This document shows positions 55,674-64,000 of a stretch of DNA of 64,000 nt, piece by piece. Each line of letters begins with the position of its first letter. Position 1 is the first letter of the stretch. The notes below the pieces were generated by a model. The model was not told where the DNA came from. It ran no database searches and saw only the letters and a program-made list of their open reading frames with translations. Both the position numbers and the translations under genes were made by a program. Source of the DNA: Vogesella alkaliphila (GTDB taxonomy: Bacteria; Pseudomonadota; Gammaproteobacteria; Burkholderiales; Chromobacteriaceae); contig NZ_BMYW01000001.1 in the NCBI RefSeq assembly GCF_014652475.1, forward strand, positions 248,001 through 312,000. Direction: 5' to 3'.

Positions 55674-56990
55674 ATGTCTACCAGCCTCACTACGCCGGCT
55701 CAAGCCGTCGGACGCACACTCGACCGCCCGGGCAAAAAGCGCGCCAGCGTGCGCTCCATCGCCGCCATTACCCTGGGTAATGGCCTGGAGTTCTTCGACT
55801 TCACCGTCTACACCTTTTTTGCCACCCTGATCGGCCGGCTGTACTTCCCGGTTGACTCCGCCTTTGGCCAGCTGATGCTGTCTCTGGCGACGTTCGGCGT
55901 CGGCTTCGCTGCACGCCCTTTGGGCGGTATCGTTATCGGCGCCTATGCCGACCGTGCCGGGCGCAAACCGGCGCTCATGCTGACGCTCTGGCTGATGGCG
56001 CTTGGCTCCGCTATTTTCGTGGTGACCCCGAGCTATGCACAGATCGGGCTGGCGGCACCGGTGCTGATTGTGGTCGGCCGGCTGCTGCAAGGCTTCGCCA
56101 TTGGCGGCGAACTTGGCGCCTCGACATCGCTGCTGCTCGAATATGCCGACGACAACTCCCGCGGCTACTACGGCAGCTGGCAGCTATTCAGCCAGTCGCT
56201 GAGCATTCTGCTGGGCTCGGTGTGCGGGCTGGCGCTGACGAACTTCCTGTCAACCGAGGCGCTGGAAAGCTGGGGCTGGCGGATTCCGTTTGTACTGGGC
56301 ATGCTGGTGGTACCGGCCGGCCTGTACATCCGGCGGCATCTGCACGAAACCGCCGATACCTCCAATGCATCCGAAGGACTGGGTAGCGTAGCGGAAGTCT
56401 TCGGGCCGTATCGCCGCCAGCTGGTAGCCGGCGTCCTGCTGGTGATTGGCGGCACCGCCGCTAATTACATCATCCTCAACTACCTGACCAACTATGCCGC
56501 CACGGTGCTGGGCATGCCGCTCAAGCTGGCAATGTGGGCCGGGCTGACCGGCGCGGTGGTATCGATGCTGATGGCACCACTGGCAGGCATACTTTCCGAT
56601 CGCATCGGGCGCAAACCGTCCATCCTGTGGCCCCGCCTGGCCCTGCTTGCGATCATTTATCCGGCATTCGTGCTGTTGAATGCCCATCCCACACTACCAA
56701 CCCTACTGACAGTCACTGCCGGCCTGGCGCTGATACAAGTGCTACACACTGTGCCTACGGTCGTCATCCTGCCCGAGTTGTTCCCGCGGCGGGTACGCGC
56801 TACCGGCATGTCACTGGTTTACTGTATCGGGGTGCTGCTGTTCGGCGGCTTCGCACAGTTCATCGCCACCGGACTGATCCGCCTGACTGACAACCCGAAT
56901 GCACCGGCGCTGTATGTCATCGGCTGCGGGCTGCTGTCGCTGATTGGCTGGGCGATGGTGCGCGAAACAGCCGGTCGACCGATCGAGTAA
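55674..56990 (+). CDS. MHS-type MFS transporter (ProP/ShiA/KgtP-like)
   Basis: 438 aa, 12 membrane segments. Metabolite:proton symporter features are ITLGNGLEFFDFTVYTFFATLIG, ARPLGGIVIGAYADRAGRKPALMLT (motif A), GRLLQGFAIGGELGASTSLLLEYA, and DRIGRKPSILWP in the second half. Substrates of the family include carboxylates and betaines; here the amidohydrolase partner suggests an acylated amino acid or aromatic amide. It is the last gene before the recombinase region. Confidence 0.9.
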   Translation: MSTSLTTPAQAVGRTLDRPGKKRASVRSIAAITLGNGLEFFDFTVYTFFATLIGRLYFPVDSAFGQLMLSLATFGVGFAARPLGGIVIGAYADRAGRKPALMLTLWLMALGSAIFVVTPSYAQIGLAAPVLIVVGRLLQGFAIGGELGASTSLLLEYADDNSRGYYGSWQLFSQSLSILLGSVCGLALTNFLSTEALESWGWRIPFVLGMLVVPAGLYIRRHLHETADTSNASEGLGSVAEVFGPYRRQLVAGVLLVIGGTAANYIILNYLTNYAATVLGMPLKLAMWAGLTGAVVSMLMAPLAGILSDRIGRKPSILWPRLALLAIIYPAFVLLNAHPTLPTLLTVTAGLALIQVLHTVPTVVILPELFPRRVRATGMSLVYCIGVLLFGGFAQFIATGLIRLTDNPNAPALYVIGCGLLSLIGWAMVRETAGRPIE

Positions 56991-57289
56991 GCCGCAGCCC
57001 GCGCTGACTCACAGTTAAAGCGATGTGATGGTAAACCGGCTGTAGCAACAGGCTAAAGAGCGGAGTCTTCTTTAATCGCGCAAATATTTGGTACTCAGTC
57101 TACGCACGAGAAGCAACGCCGGTCTTTTTTCTTTTGAACAGCCGTTTGAAGTCTGAAGCGGACGTAGTCACAATGTCTGTGACCGTCTGCTTTGGCCGAA
57201 AATCGGTCATCAACGATATGTTGGAATCAGCATGCATAGTGCTACTCGAAATGCGGTGGACGTTGGGTTGCTCTTACTCGCAGTTGGCC
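56991..57289. other. Intergenic junction between the catabolic genes and the recombinase operon
   Basis: 299 bp, AT-richer, containing GTCACA...TGTGAC (57167-57183) and TCTGCTTTGGCCGA, which resembles part of the 79-bp-repeat family. The left edge of the recombinase-bearing element should lie here, but no target duplication or inverted repeat could be fixed. Confidence 0.4.
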
Positions 57290-60200
57290 TCATGCTTTTA
57301 CTGTTTGGCTGATGCACGCAACAAGCAGGGCAAAGTACAGCCCATGACTGGACTTTCCTGTGTGTGGGTTGGTCAGCGATATCTGGCCTGCACTCCGCCG
57401 ATACTGCGCATGTGCTTGAAGCGGGGGGAACTGGACGTGGGGTACAAGCTTGCCAATCAAATGCTTTAACCCGGTGTGACGTTCTGGCTTGCCATCAAGC
57501 TCTTCCCATCGAATCTTGTTATTCCAAGTGCGATACTGGGTGGCGAAGTAACGCAGTCCCTCTACATACTCATTGGCTTGTTCGGTCATCAGCAAGCGTT
57601 GAATTGACTGGTAGTAGCGTTGCGCTGATTCTCGTTCTTTATGGCTACGTGGTACTACCGGGAGATGTTGTACGGAGGACATAGGCTGTTGGCGAACCAG
57701 CGTATTGCCACCTTTTTTGCCTTTGCGCTCAAAAAGCTTCTGTAGCTTGGCTAGCTGCGGTGGCAGTCTGTCAGACGACAGATAGAAAATCCGAGCCAAC
57801 TGGGGTAAGGCAACGCCTTGGCGCCAGAGGGTCAGGAAACTGCACCATTCGTCAAAACCAAAGTTTGCCAGTGTACGCGGCTCGCTGTGCACATTCTTCA
57901 TCTGCAAATTGACCTGGTCAGGTCTGCGCCACTGCTTTTTGCTTGAGTCACGAGATTGATCTTGCAAGCCAAGTAATGCAGGTACCCAGCCCATCAAATG
58001 TCCGTAGCGGCTATTGCGCTGGCGTAGATTCTCATCACTGAGCCCAAGCAGGTCTGCGACATGGCGTGCGGGTTCGATGTGGTCAACGAACTGTCTGGCA
58101 AAGCCGAGACCATTGCGTCGGTGTGCAAAGCTGTGCGCCCACATCTGGTTTTTCAAAAGATGATCCAGGTTATGCACGTAGTGACAGAGTGTTGTGCCTG
58201 GACTGGCATGCCCAATCCACTCCACGATGGCGAACAGACTTTTACGACTGAGTTCGCTCTTGGGTGATACATGCGCAACGAGTCGTGGCAGAGAGCCGTC
58301 AGTGTTGGTGGATGCAGCCCAGTGCGTTGGCAGGGTTAGTGGCGTGTCTTGCCCTGTAAAAAGTTGAACCAGATGCGTGGCAAATGAGTGGCGCAGATGG
58401 TGATAGCGCATCTCATGATCGCCGGTAACCTGGCGCATGAGATGGTGCAGGGAAGGCTGAACCCGTTCTAAATCGACAGGGCGGGTATTGGTTGCCATGT
58501 CAGCAAACAGGTAGCAACCACGTTGACTACCCGCACGACAGCGCTGCTGCTGATGGTAGCCCAGTAGCTCTGCCAACTCGTGATTGGCCAATAGCAGGCT
58601 CAGCGGCAATTGTCGCTTGGCGTTGTCCGTTTTTAGGCGGCTGAACGGGTTGCGTCTTACCAGCAGTGTTGCATTCAGTCGTCCGAGTTCGTTGGCTCCT
58701 AGATTCATCACCGCTAGTGCTCCACGGTAATGGATGTCTTCCAGCCTTAGTCCCCTGGCTTCGCTGATACGCAGACCGCAGCGAAAGCCCAGGATCAGCA
58801 AGATCAGCTGCATGTGGCAGTACGGATCATCTTTGGCTCCCAACAGCGCCGAGTAGAGACTTTGATACTCTTCTTCCATCAGGATATGGGCATCTGCTTG
58901 CGGCCTACCATTTTGCCCGTCAAGCGAGAAATACAAGCTGGGCCAACCGGCTAGTTGCATCATGTGCAGGTGATAACGGCGTAATTGTTCCGCCTTCTGC
59001 GAGCGTGTTTGCGCGTTGGTTACCTGCTCCAGGATCGTCTCGTAAACAGTCTCGAAGTCGGCGCCCTCCATGTCGCTGAGCATTGCCTCGTCCAGCTCCG
59101 AGAGCAGGTTGCGACCAAGGCTTGTCAGCTCTTGATATGCCGTACTGCGTTTGATTTTCTTTTGGCTGTAGCGGGACAGAATCCAGTCCAGCAGCCCACC
59201 GATGACGACGCTGATTTCGAGCGCTTTATCTCTGAGTGATCGGAGTCGGTCATGAACGGTTTTCCAGGTCGGATCGGGCTGCTTGCTGGATTGATGCAGG
59301 GTCTTCTTGATGTCTTTGTAGAGTTGTTGAATCTTGTCATCCGTCGAATTGTGCGTCACCTTTCCCGGGCATTGAATGACAGACGGAATAAACGTGGACT
59401 CGCCAGATACGGCCAATGGTGGCGACTTTTTTTCGAGAACGCGCTGCCAGCATGAAGTCGTCCAGGCGGTTGCCCCACTCTGACCGAGGCTATGGTCGAC
59501 CAGGAAAGGGGGCAGGATCAGCTGCCAGTACGTAGTAGCATCGCATAGCCATTGCTGAACGCTTTGGTGCAACTTATGTCGGGGCAAGCGATGAGCGCCA
59601 GTTTGATCCTGCTGGCTATCGCTGAGGTAGTCCAAAAAATCATGCAGGCAACCGTATACCCATCGGCGAGTACTGTCTCTGTCGTGGCAGCGCTCAACTG
59701 GTAGCGGTGGTAGCTGCTTGAACAGGATGAGACTGACCGGGTCGGGAAACCAGTGCCGTGGTGCACGCTTAACTTGAACGTACTGAGGCAATTCTTCTGT
59801 AAAAAGCTCAATCCAGACCTGGTCTTGCCAGCGCTTCTCTTTGCCTTCGCAGAATGGCAGCTGTAGCAAGGCCGCACTGTCCAGCAGGCCGCCAAGTGCG
59901 ACGCTGCTGAAGAAGAAACGTCCCCAGTACAGTTTGATAGCCACTTGCTCGCGCGCAGATCCACGCCACGTTGGCTGCAGTGTCGCCAAGAACAACTCAA
60001 GCTGCTTGCGGAAGACAGGCAGGGAAGAGATCGCCTTGGGGGAAAGCGGGTTGCTAATGCCAGGCAAGGTAATGATTAGAGGTGGAAGCTCCACATTCCA
60101 GTTCAGCGCTTGCTGCCCGTTAAGTAAGCCTCGACGCAGAAAAGACCGTAGCTTTTTGATGTGTGTAGTCTGCTCCTTATCATTCAATTGCCATTGTTCA

Positions 60201-60409
60201 AGATCAGCCAGCAAATTCTGGGGAAATGATAAGTCTCGTAAACCTGCACTTGAGCCGGGGCGAAGTTGATCCAGATGCCCCAGCAAAGCGATCTCTGCGC
60301 GCATGAGTTGTTTGCGACGATTTAGCCCTCGTTTTGTATGCCCATGGATATCGGTGCTCGCTTCGGCAGCGCTCAACGGCCAACCTGCCCAAATATCGTT
60401 GTCGTTCAT
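57290..60409 (-). CDS. Large tyrosine recombinase (third gene of a recombinase trio)
   Basis: 1039 aa from MNDNDIWAGW (AAGGA ~10 nt upstream; 22 bp after the preceding stop). The recombinase catalytic domain is central, ~530-760: GFRCGLRISEARGLRLEDI (catalytic Arg near 545), RYHHLRHSFATHL (His-x2-Arg near 670), WIGHASPGTTLCHYVH (Gly-His near 734 and Tyr near 743). About 500 residues before it and 280 after it match nothing I recognise; the C-terminal part has a helix-turn-helix-like stretch (LPQLARIFYLSSDRLPPQLAKL). All catalytic positions are intact, so it is probably active. It is far longer than usual integrases (~400 aa). Confidence 0.85.
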   Translation of the reverse strand: MNDNDIWAGWPLSAAEASTDIHGHTKRGLNRRKQLMRAEIALLGHLDQLRPGSSAGLRDLSFPQNLLADLEQWQLNDKEQTTHIKKLRSFLRRGLLNGQQALNWNVELPPLIITLPGISNPLSPKAISSLPVFRKQLELFLATLQPTWRGSAREQVAIKLYWGRFFFSSVALGGLLDSAALLQLPFCEGKEKRWQDQVWIELFTEELPQYVQVKRAPRHWFPDPVSLILFKQLPPLPVERCHDRDSTRRWVYGCLHDFLDYLSDSQQDQTGAHRLPRHKLHQSVQQWLCDATTYWQLILPPFLVDHSLGQSGATAWTTSCWQRVLEKKSPPLAVSGESTFIPSVIQCPGKVTHNSTDDKIQQLYKDIKKTLHQSSKQPDPTWKTVHDRLRSLRDKALEISVVIGGLLDWILSRYSQKKIKRSTAYQELTSLGRNLLSELDEAMLSDMEGADFETVYETILEQVTNAQTRSQKAEQLRRYHLHMMQLAGWPSLYFSLDGQNGRPQADAHILMEEEYQSLYSALLGAKDDPYCHMQLILLILGFRCGLRISEARGLRLEDIHYRGALAVMNLGANELGRLNATLLVRRNPFSRLKTDNAKRQLPLSLLLANHELAELLGYHQQQRCRAGSQRGCYLFADMATNTRPVDLERVQPSLHHLMRQVTGDHEMRYHHLRHSFATHLVQLFTGQDTPLTLPTHWAASTNTDGSLPRLVAHVSPKSELSRKSLFAIVEWIGHASPGTTLCHYVHNLDHLLKNQMWAHSFAHRRNGLGFARQFVDHIEPARHVADLLGLSDENLRQRNSRYGHLMGWVPALLGLQDQSRDSSKKQWRRPDQVNLQMKNVHSEPRTLANFGFDEWCSFLTLWRQGVALPQLARIFYLSSDRLPPQLAKLQKLFERKGKKGGNTLVRQQPMSSVQHLPVVPRSHKERESAQRYYQSIQRLLMTEQANEYVEGLRYFATQYRTWNNKIRWEELDGKPERHTGLKHLIGKLVPHVQFPPLQAHAQYRRSAGQISLTNPHTGKSSHGLYFALLVACISQTVKA

Positions 60410-60431
60410 TAGGATGATTTCCTTGGGTGGA

Positions 60432-63002
60432 TTAGCAGCCACGCAGGCCAATCTGAACCGACCACCCACAAGCTTTGCTGATTTTTTCCAAGTAAGGCTG
60501 TAGCGTCAGGCCAATCTGAAGTGGGCTGACCATCGAGTACTGTTGGTAAGGCTCTTCTCCCCGCTCCCAGTGTCCCATGAAGTAATCGATATGCTCCCCA
60601 GGTGCGCCCAGTGCACTGAGTTTGCTTCGCAAATAGTGCCGGTCTATGTTGCCGGGCAGTTCGGTCGGGTTGAACTCTGCAAGCGTGCTGGGGGAAACAT
60701 TGCGCACGCGTAGCTGCGGGCTCAGAAAAAACAGAAAAGGCATAGCTTGGTCTGTACCATCCCAACGGGTATCCGCGTTGCGATAGCGCTGACAAAGCCC
60801 TCGGATCTCGCTTTGCAGACTGGGCTTGCTGGTCAGCTTGGTTGCGAGACTGAGCAGATGTTCGACGTATGCATGCATCTGCTCTACGAAGTTGAGCGGC
60901 AGGCAGACCACTCTCGAGTGTCGATAATGGTCATCGTCTTTATCACTGATGACCAGCAAGCCGGTCTGCTGATCGAGCTCGCGTGGGTCGTGAAGTGGGT
61001 CACGTACCGCTCGGTAGCCGGAACAGAAACCCAGCCAGTGCGCGATGTACGCAGCCAAAGCATTGTGGATACCAATCCAGGTGGTAAGCGATGGCGATTG
61101 ACGTTGTTGTGACCGGATGATTAGCTTGAGATGACTGCACAGTTCGCGGACAAATGTGTCTGACACCGCCAACGAGCTGCCGACAGCGGGTGCCAGAGGG
61201 TGGGGGAGGGACTCAATAGAGGGCAGGTGTGGGGCGGTACCGTCACGAACGGTCGAGATGATCCAAGCGTGCGCGCGCTGGAAAATCGCGGCCAGGTAGG
61301 CTACATCGGTACACTGGTAATGTGCAGCAACGACGGCATGCCCTGTTTCTTGCTTAGTGAGCAGGTAAACAAAAACCTGGTCACCCGTGCTTTGAAAAAT
61401 AGCCTGGCGCATGATGTGAGACAGGCGAGCGTCCGTCCAGCGCGTTGCGTGCTGACCATTGATATGCGCGAGATAAGCTTTGATGCCGGCTGCAAAATCG
61501 GTAGTGCAGTGCTCAAAAGGACGGCGATGCGTCTTGCGTTTTTTTGTCAGCTTCCAGTTGTGAAAGTAGTTTTGCAGGATTGAAGTGGCTGCTTTGGGCA
61601 GACTTACCAGAATGCTACTTTCTGTTGACGTTGGCCGCCCGGACAGTTCCGGGCTCTGTATCAGTGCCTGGTCAATCGGATTAATACCCCGTTTTCGTGA
61701 AGGTGAGCTGATGGGGATTAGCAGCGTGGCTGTATCTTCAATGAAGATCAGCGAGTTTTGATCCCTAAAGGCATAGTCTTCGGGGTTTGAAACGATACGT
61801 AGAGATAGTAGGTCATCAAGTGCACGGCCGGTCCAGAGTCGCAGAAGAAGGATGGCTCGCAGAGCTGGCATTTCATCTTGCGGAACCGTTTTGAGGTCAG
61901 GCTGTGGCTCGTTGCTCAACTGGCGTACCAGCCGCTCAATCTCATAAGCGGTAGGGGTGCCCCAGCTATCTGGTAGTGCTTGTGCGGCCTGGATGATGCC
62001 GTGCAGCAGCCCACGGCTTCGTAGTCGACTGAGGCGGGCTTCATTCTGTGCCAAACGTGGCGCGCCTGGGTCATTTAAAGCGACTGCTGATTGCGTTGTG
62101 CACTCTTCCGGTGAGAGCCCGAGCCTCATCAGTTCTCGGCAGCTGGCTTCGTCCGGGCGGCTGATAAAGGTCGTGATGACACGAACCGGGTTGGCCGACT
62201 GGTCTGTGGTGCCTGTTTCGCTCGCCCAGTCGGGGTCTTCCTGCGCCGGTATTTTGCGGATTTCACCGATCTTATCCAGCTCCAGTTCATAACGTTTTCG
62301 TTGGCTTTCTCGCTTTTCGCTATACGCGCGAAAAAGACCGCGGATTTGGTCGCCCCATTCTTGGCTAGCTTTATCAGCGTTAGCATTTGTCAGCGCTTCA
62401 AGTGCTGCTTGGCATGCCTTTAGCGTTGTCTCGGCCCGTAGATCGGGGATTGGAAATACTGGCCGCTTGTTGGGGGTTGCAAGATCCCGGATCTTGCGCA
62501 TGCCTGTATCAATGCAACCTGTAGGCTGCTTCACTTCACCAGATGCAATCTGCTGGCGATAGCCAGCGGCAGCGCCCAACGCAATGAAATGCAGATAGCG
62601 AATCACAGTGATCTCGTTTTCCGGGTAGCCCGGTTCGCTTGCAACGAGAGACGCATATTCTGGGTAGTCACCGATAAGACCATCGGGTCGAACTTTCTTC
62701 CGTGCATTCAGGTGCTGCAGCTCTGAAGACAATTTGGTAGGTAAGGATGCTTGAAGTATCTCCAGGATAGATTTCCAAGAGGCGATTTGTGCTTCATCCA
62801 GAGCGAACTCAGGGAGGAGGGGGGAATGCTGACCAACTTCGAACAGTTCCACCAAGTTATCGATGACAGAGCGCAGCTGCTGCAGATTGGGTGGTGCATT
62901 GATCCAGTCCAGTAATGGCCGGAGTGCATCGGGTTCGATAACCACGAGTTGGCACAATGCGCCAAGGCTGTCGTCTTCGAAACGGGAGTCAGTTTTCGCC
63001 AT
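60432..63002 (-). CDS. Large protein with two recombinase-like cores (second gene of a recombinase trio)
   Basis: 856 aa from MAKTDSRF (AGGAG 10 nt upstream), overlapping the first gene by 14 bp. The C-terminal core has the full tyrosine-recombinase order: LGFCSGYRAVRDPL (Arg ~662), DRHYLRSKLSALG (His-x2-Arg ~790), FMGHWERGEEPYQQYS (His ~809, Tyr ~821). An earlier segment repeats the pattern more weakly: WTGRALDDLLSLRI (Arg ~391), LSHIMRQAIF (His-x2-Arg ~529), ETGHAVVAAHYQC (His ~554, Tyr ~561). The N-terminal ~380 residues are unrecognised. It probably works with the 1039-aa protein in one integration complex. Confidence 0.8.
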   Translation of the reverse strand: MAKTDSRFEDDSLGALCQLVVIEPDALRPLLDWINAPPNLQQLRSVIDNLVELFEVGQHSPLLPEFALDEAQIASWKSILEILQASLPTKLSSELQHLNARKKVRPDGLIGDYPEYASLVASEPGYPENEITVIRYLHFIALGAAAGYRQQIASGEVKQPTGCIDTGMRKIRDLATPNKRPVFPIPDLRAETTLKACQAALEALTNANADKASQEWGDQIRGLFRAYSEKRESQRKRYELELDKIGEIRKIPAQEDPDWASETGTTDQSANPVRVITTFISRPDEASCRELMRLGLSPEECTTQSAVALNDPGAPRLAQNEARLSRLRSRGLLHGIIQAAQALPDSWGTPTAYEIERLVRQLSNEPQPDLKTVPQDEMPALRAILLLRLWTGRALDDLLSLRIVSNPEDYAFRDQNSLIFIEDTATLLIPISSPSRKRGINPIDQALIQSPELSGRPTSTESSILVSLPKAATSILQNYFHNWKLTKKRKTHRRPFEHCTTDFAAGIKAYLAHINGQHATRWTDARLSHIMRQAIFQSTGDQVFVYLLTKQETGHAVVAAHYQCTDVAYLAAIFQRAHAWIISTVRDGTAPHLPSIESLPHPLAPAVGSSLAVSDTFVRELCSHLKLIIRSQQRQSPSLTTWIGIHNALAAYIAHWLGFCSGYRAVRDPLHDPRELDQQTGLLVISDKDDDHYRHSRVVCLPLNFVEQMHAYVEHLLSLATKLTSKPSLQSEIRGLCQRYRNADTRWDGTDQAMPFLFFLSPQLRVRNVSPSTLAEFNPTELPGNIDRHYLRSKLSALGAPGEHIDYFMGHWERGEEPYQQYSMVSPLQIGLTLQPYLEKISKACGWSVQIGLRGC

Positions 63003-63582
63003 GGTGTACCGACTCCTCATTATTCACGTCCGCTACCGCAGAGGAGAGTGTCTGTCTCAACCGGGCTATTTTGCTGGCGGTGACAGGTTGTTTTTTACCG
63101 ACATACTCGCTTATTTTTAGCAAGTGCCGGAGTTCTGTTTGTCGTGGCAACTGCTTTCGGTAAATATCAGGAAGGTGTTTTCGTATGTATTTACAGAAGT
63201 TATAGACTTGCACATTACTGCTTTTGTTACCATGGCTCCATTTTAATAGTGATAACAAGATATCGCTGATCGATATTTCCAGTGCTTCTGCCTCGCTAAT
63301 TCCGTAGTATTCAGTGGCAGTAATTTCCTTTAGGCAAGCAGATTTCGCAATATTAAAGGATCGAAAGCCCGCAAGCAGCTCCGGCTTTCCTTGCGAGGTA
63401 GGGTGCCAAATTTTTATATCTGAGAAATATGGCTGGGAAAGTAATGTAGGGTCAATCCAGTCCGTGATTGGTGTCGAAAAGCTAATATTCTCAAAAGAGC
63501 TCCAGACTATATTGATTAGTGGATGTTTCGGAGTGCGAATTGCTTCAAGTAAATATATTTGTTGCTGAGTATTTGATGGCAT
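62989..63582 (-). CDS. Small accessory protein of the recombinase trio
   Basis: 197 aa, first gene of the operon, with AAGAG upstream of the ATG. I recognise no domain; it has no signal peptide or membrane segment and is lysine-rich at the C-terminus (HLLKISEYVGKKQPVTASKIARLRQTL), which could contact DNA. Its strict coupling to two large recombinases suggests an accessory role like TnpC of Tn554 or GmtX of the Gamma-Mobile-Trio; this is by analogy of gene organisation only. Confidence 0.75.
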   Translation of the reverse strand: MPSNTQQQIYLLEAIRTPKHPLINIVWSSFENISFSTPITDWIDPTLLSQPYFSDIKIWHPTSQGKPELLAGFRSFNIAKSACLKEITATEYYGISEAEALEISISDILLSLLKWSHGNKSSNVQVYNFCKYIRKHLPDIYRKQLPRQTELRHLLKISEYVGKKQPVTASKIARLRQTLSSAVADVNNEESVHHGEN

Positions 63583-64000
63583 GGAATTTTTCTCTTGCTA
63601 AATTTGGTTTGATCATGGTTTTTCCGTGAGAAATTAATCAGGGGCGCTGATTAAGAAAGTGTAAACCACATCACAATGCTAAATGCGATGGGGTTAATGA
63701 CAGCTTTGATGAATAGACGTGATTAAATTGACGAGGATAGCGTCAAGGTGTGTTCACGCGGCATGAAAGCGTATGGGCTTGATTAAGCAGAAGTCAGAGA
63801 GCATACAAAGAGTACGCGATGGGTGGATGAACTGCGTTGAAGTGTCTCGCTGACGGGGCAGGAGATGAGCTGCATGCTGTTAAGGGGGCAGATCTCTCTG
63901 CGGCATGCGGCTCAGTTTAGTTAAAGCGGTCGAAAGGCTGCAGTCCGGCAGCTCGGTGTAAAAATCGTATGGGATTGTTGATCAGTTGGCAATGTCCCTA
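63583..64000. other. Upstream region of the recombinase trio, AT-rich, no gene seen
   Basis: 418 bp of clearly lower GC than the rest of the window. It should contain the promoter of the trio. No open frame with a ribosome-binding site was found, and no tRNA. The element continues past the window edge or its other end lies here; neither can be decided. Confidence 0.4.

Noticed and set aside
57134-57684. Two + strand frames (57134-57469 and 57364-57684) at the end of the recombinase operon
   Set aside because: They lack ribosome-binding sites and overlap the 3' end of the 1039-aa recombinase gene on the other strand.

Overview
The window is a GC-rich chromosomal segment from a betaproteobacterium. 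It is most likely a member of the Neisseriales/Chromobacteriaceae (Vogesella/Chromobacterium-like); this is inferred from gene content and composition, because no rRNA is present. The first ~35 kb reads as core or soft-core genome. It holds the end of a chemoreceptor gene, a YbaK-type tRNA-editing protein, and a Trp/Tyr-rich exported protein. It also holds a complete polyamine uptake and gamma-aminobutyraldehyde oxidation operon (ydcSTUV-patD) with a LysR regulator, and an MHYT/PAS hybrid sensor kinase overlapping an HD-GYP response regulator. Next come a metal-acquisition block with two ABC importers and an MFS pump, a SlyD-like isomerase, an ammonium transporter behind a textbook sigma-54 promoter, murI, apbC/mrp, mdfA and metG.

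At 35.5 kb two identical initiator tRNA genes mark the start of a small integrated element. It contains a cluster of seven GTGCCCA sites, an XRE regulator, an excisionase-like gene, a tyrosine integrase and a BPSL0761-type small gene. A 1.6-kb IS1182-family element with a nonsense-interrupted transposase follows and sits inside a copy of a ~79-bp intergenic repeat.

From 40 to 57 kb the genes are catabolic and regulatory: an Lrp regulator divergent from a carbamoylase / diaminopropionate ammonia-lyase / M20 amidohydrolase operon; an operon of three tandem RraA-family proteins with an aminotransferase and an alpha/beta hydrolase, divergent from a LysR gene; an EamA exporter; a GAF-GGDEF protein; a 3' remnant of katG; and a LysR / M20 amidohydrolase / MFS set. 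The ~79-bp repeat occurs four times in this part.

From 57.3 kb to the right edge lies a lower-GC, three-gene leftward operon: 197 aa, 856 aa and 1039 aa. The two large proteins carry tyrosine-recombinase catalytic signatures, and the 856-aa protein appears to carry two successive recombinase-like cores. It resembles three-gene recombinase modules (Tn554 TnpABC, RIT, Gamma-Mobile-Trio) and is the best candidate for an under-described mobile system here.

A second genome-scale signal is a short iterated motif, AA(G/C)GTTGGCCGCA. Its core occurs exactly 34 times between 1.1 and 54.8 kb, on both strands, often at gene ends and in inverted pairs that form terminator-like hairpins. It is absent from the recombinase region. 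It behaves like a DNA uptake sequence.
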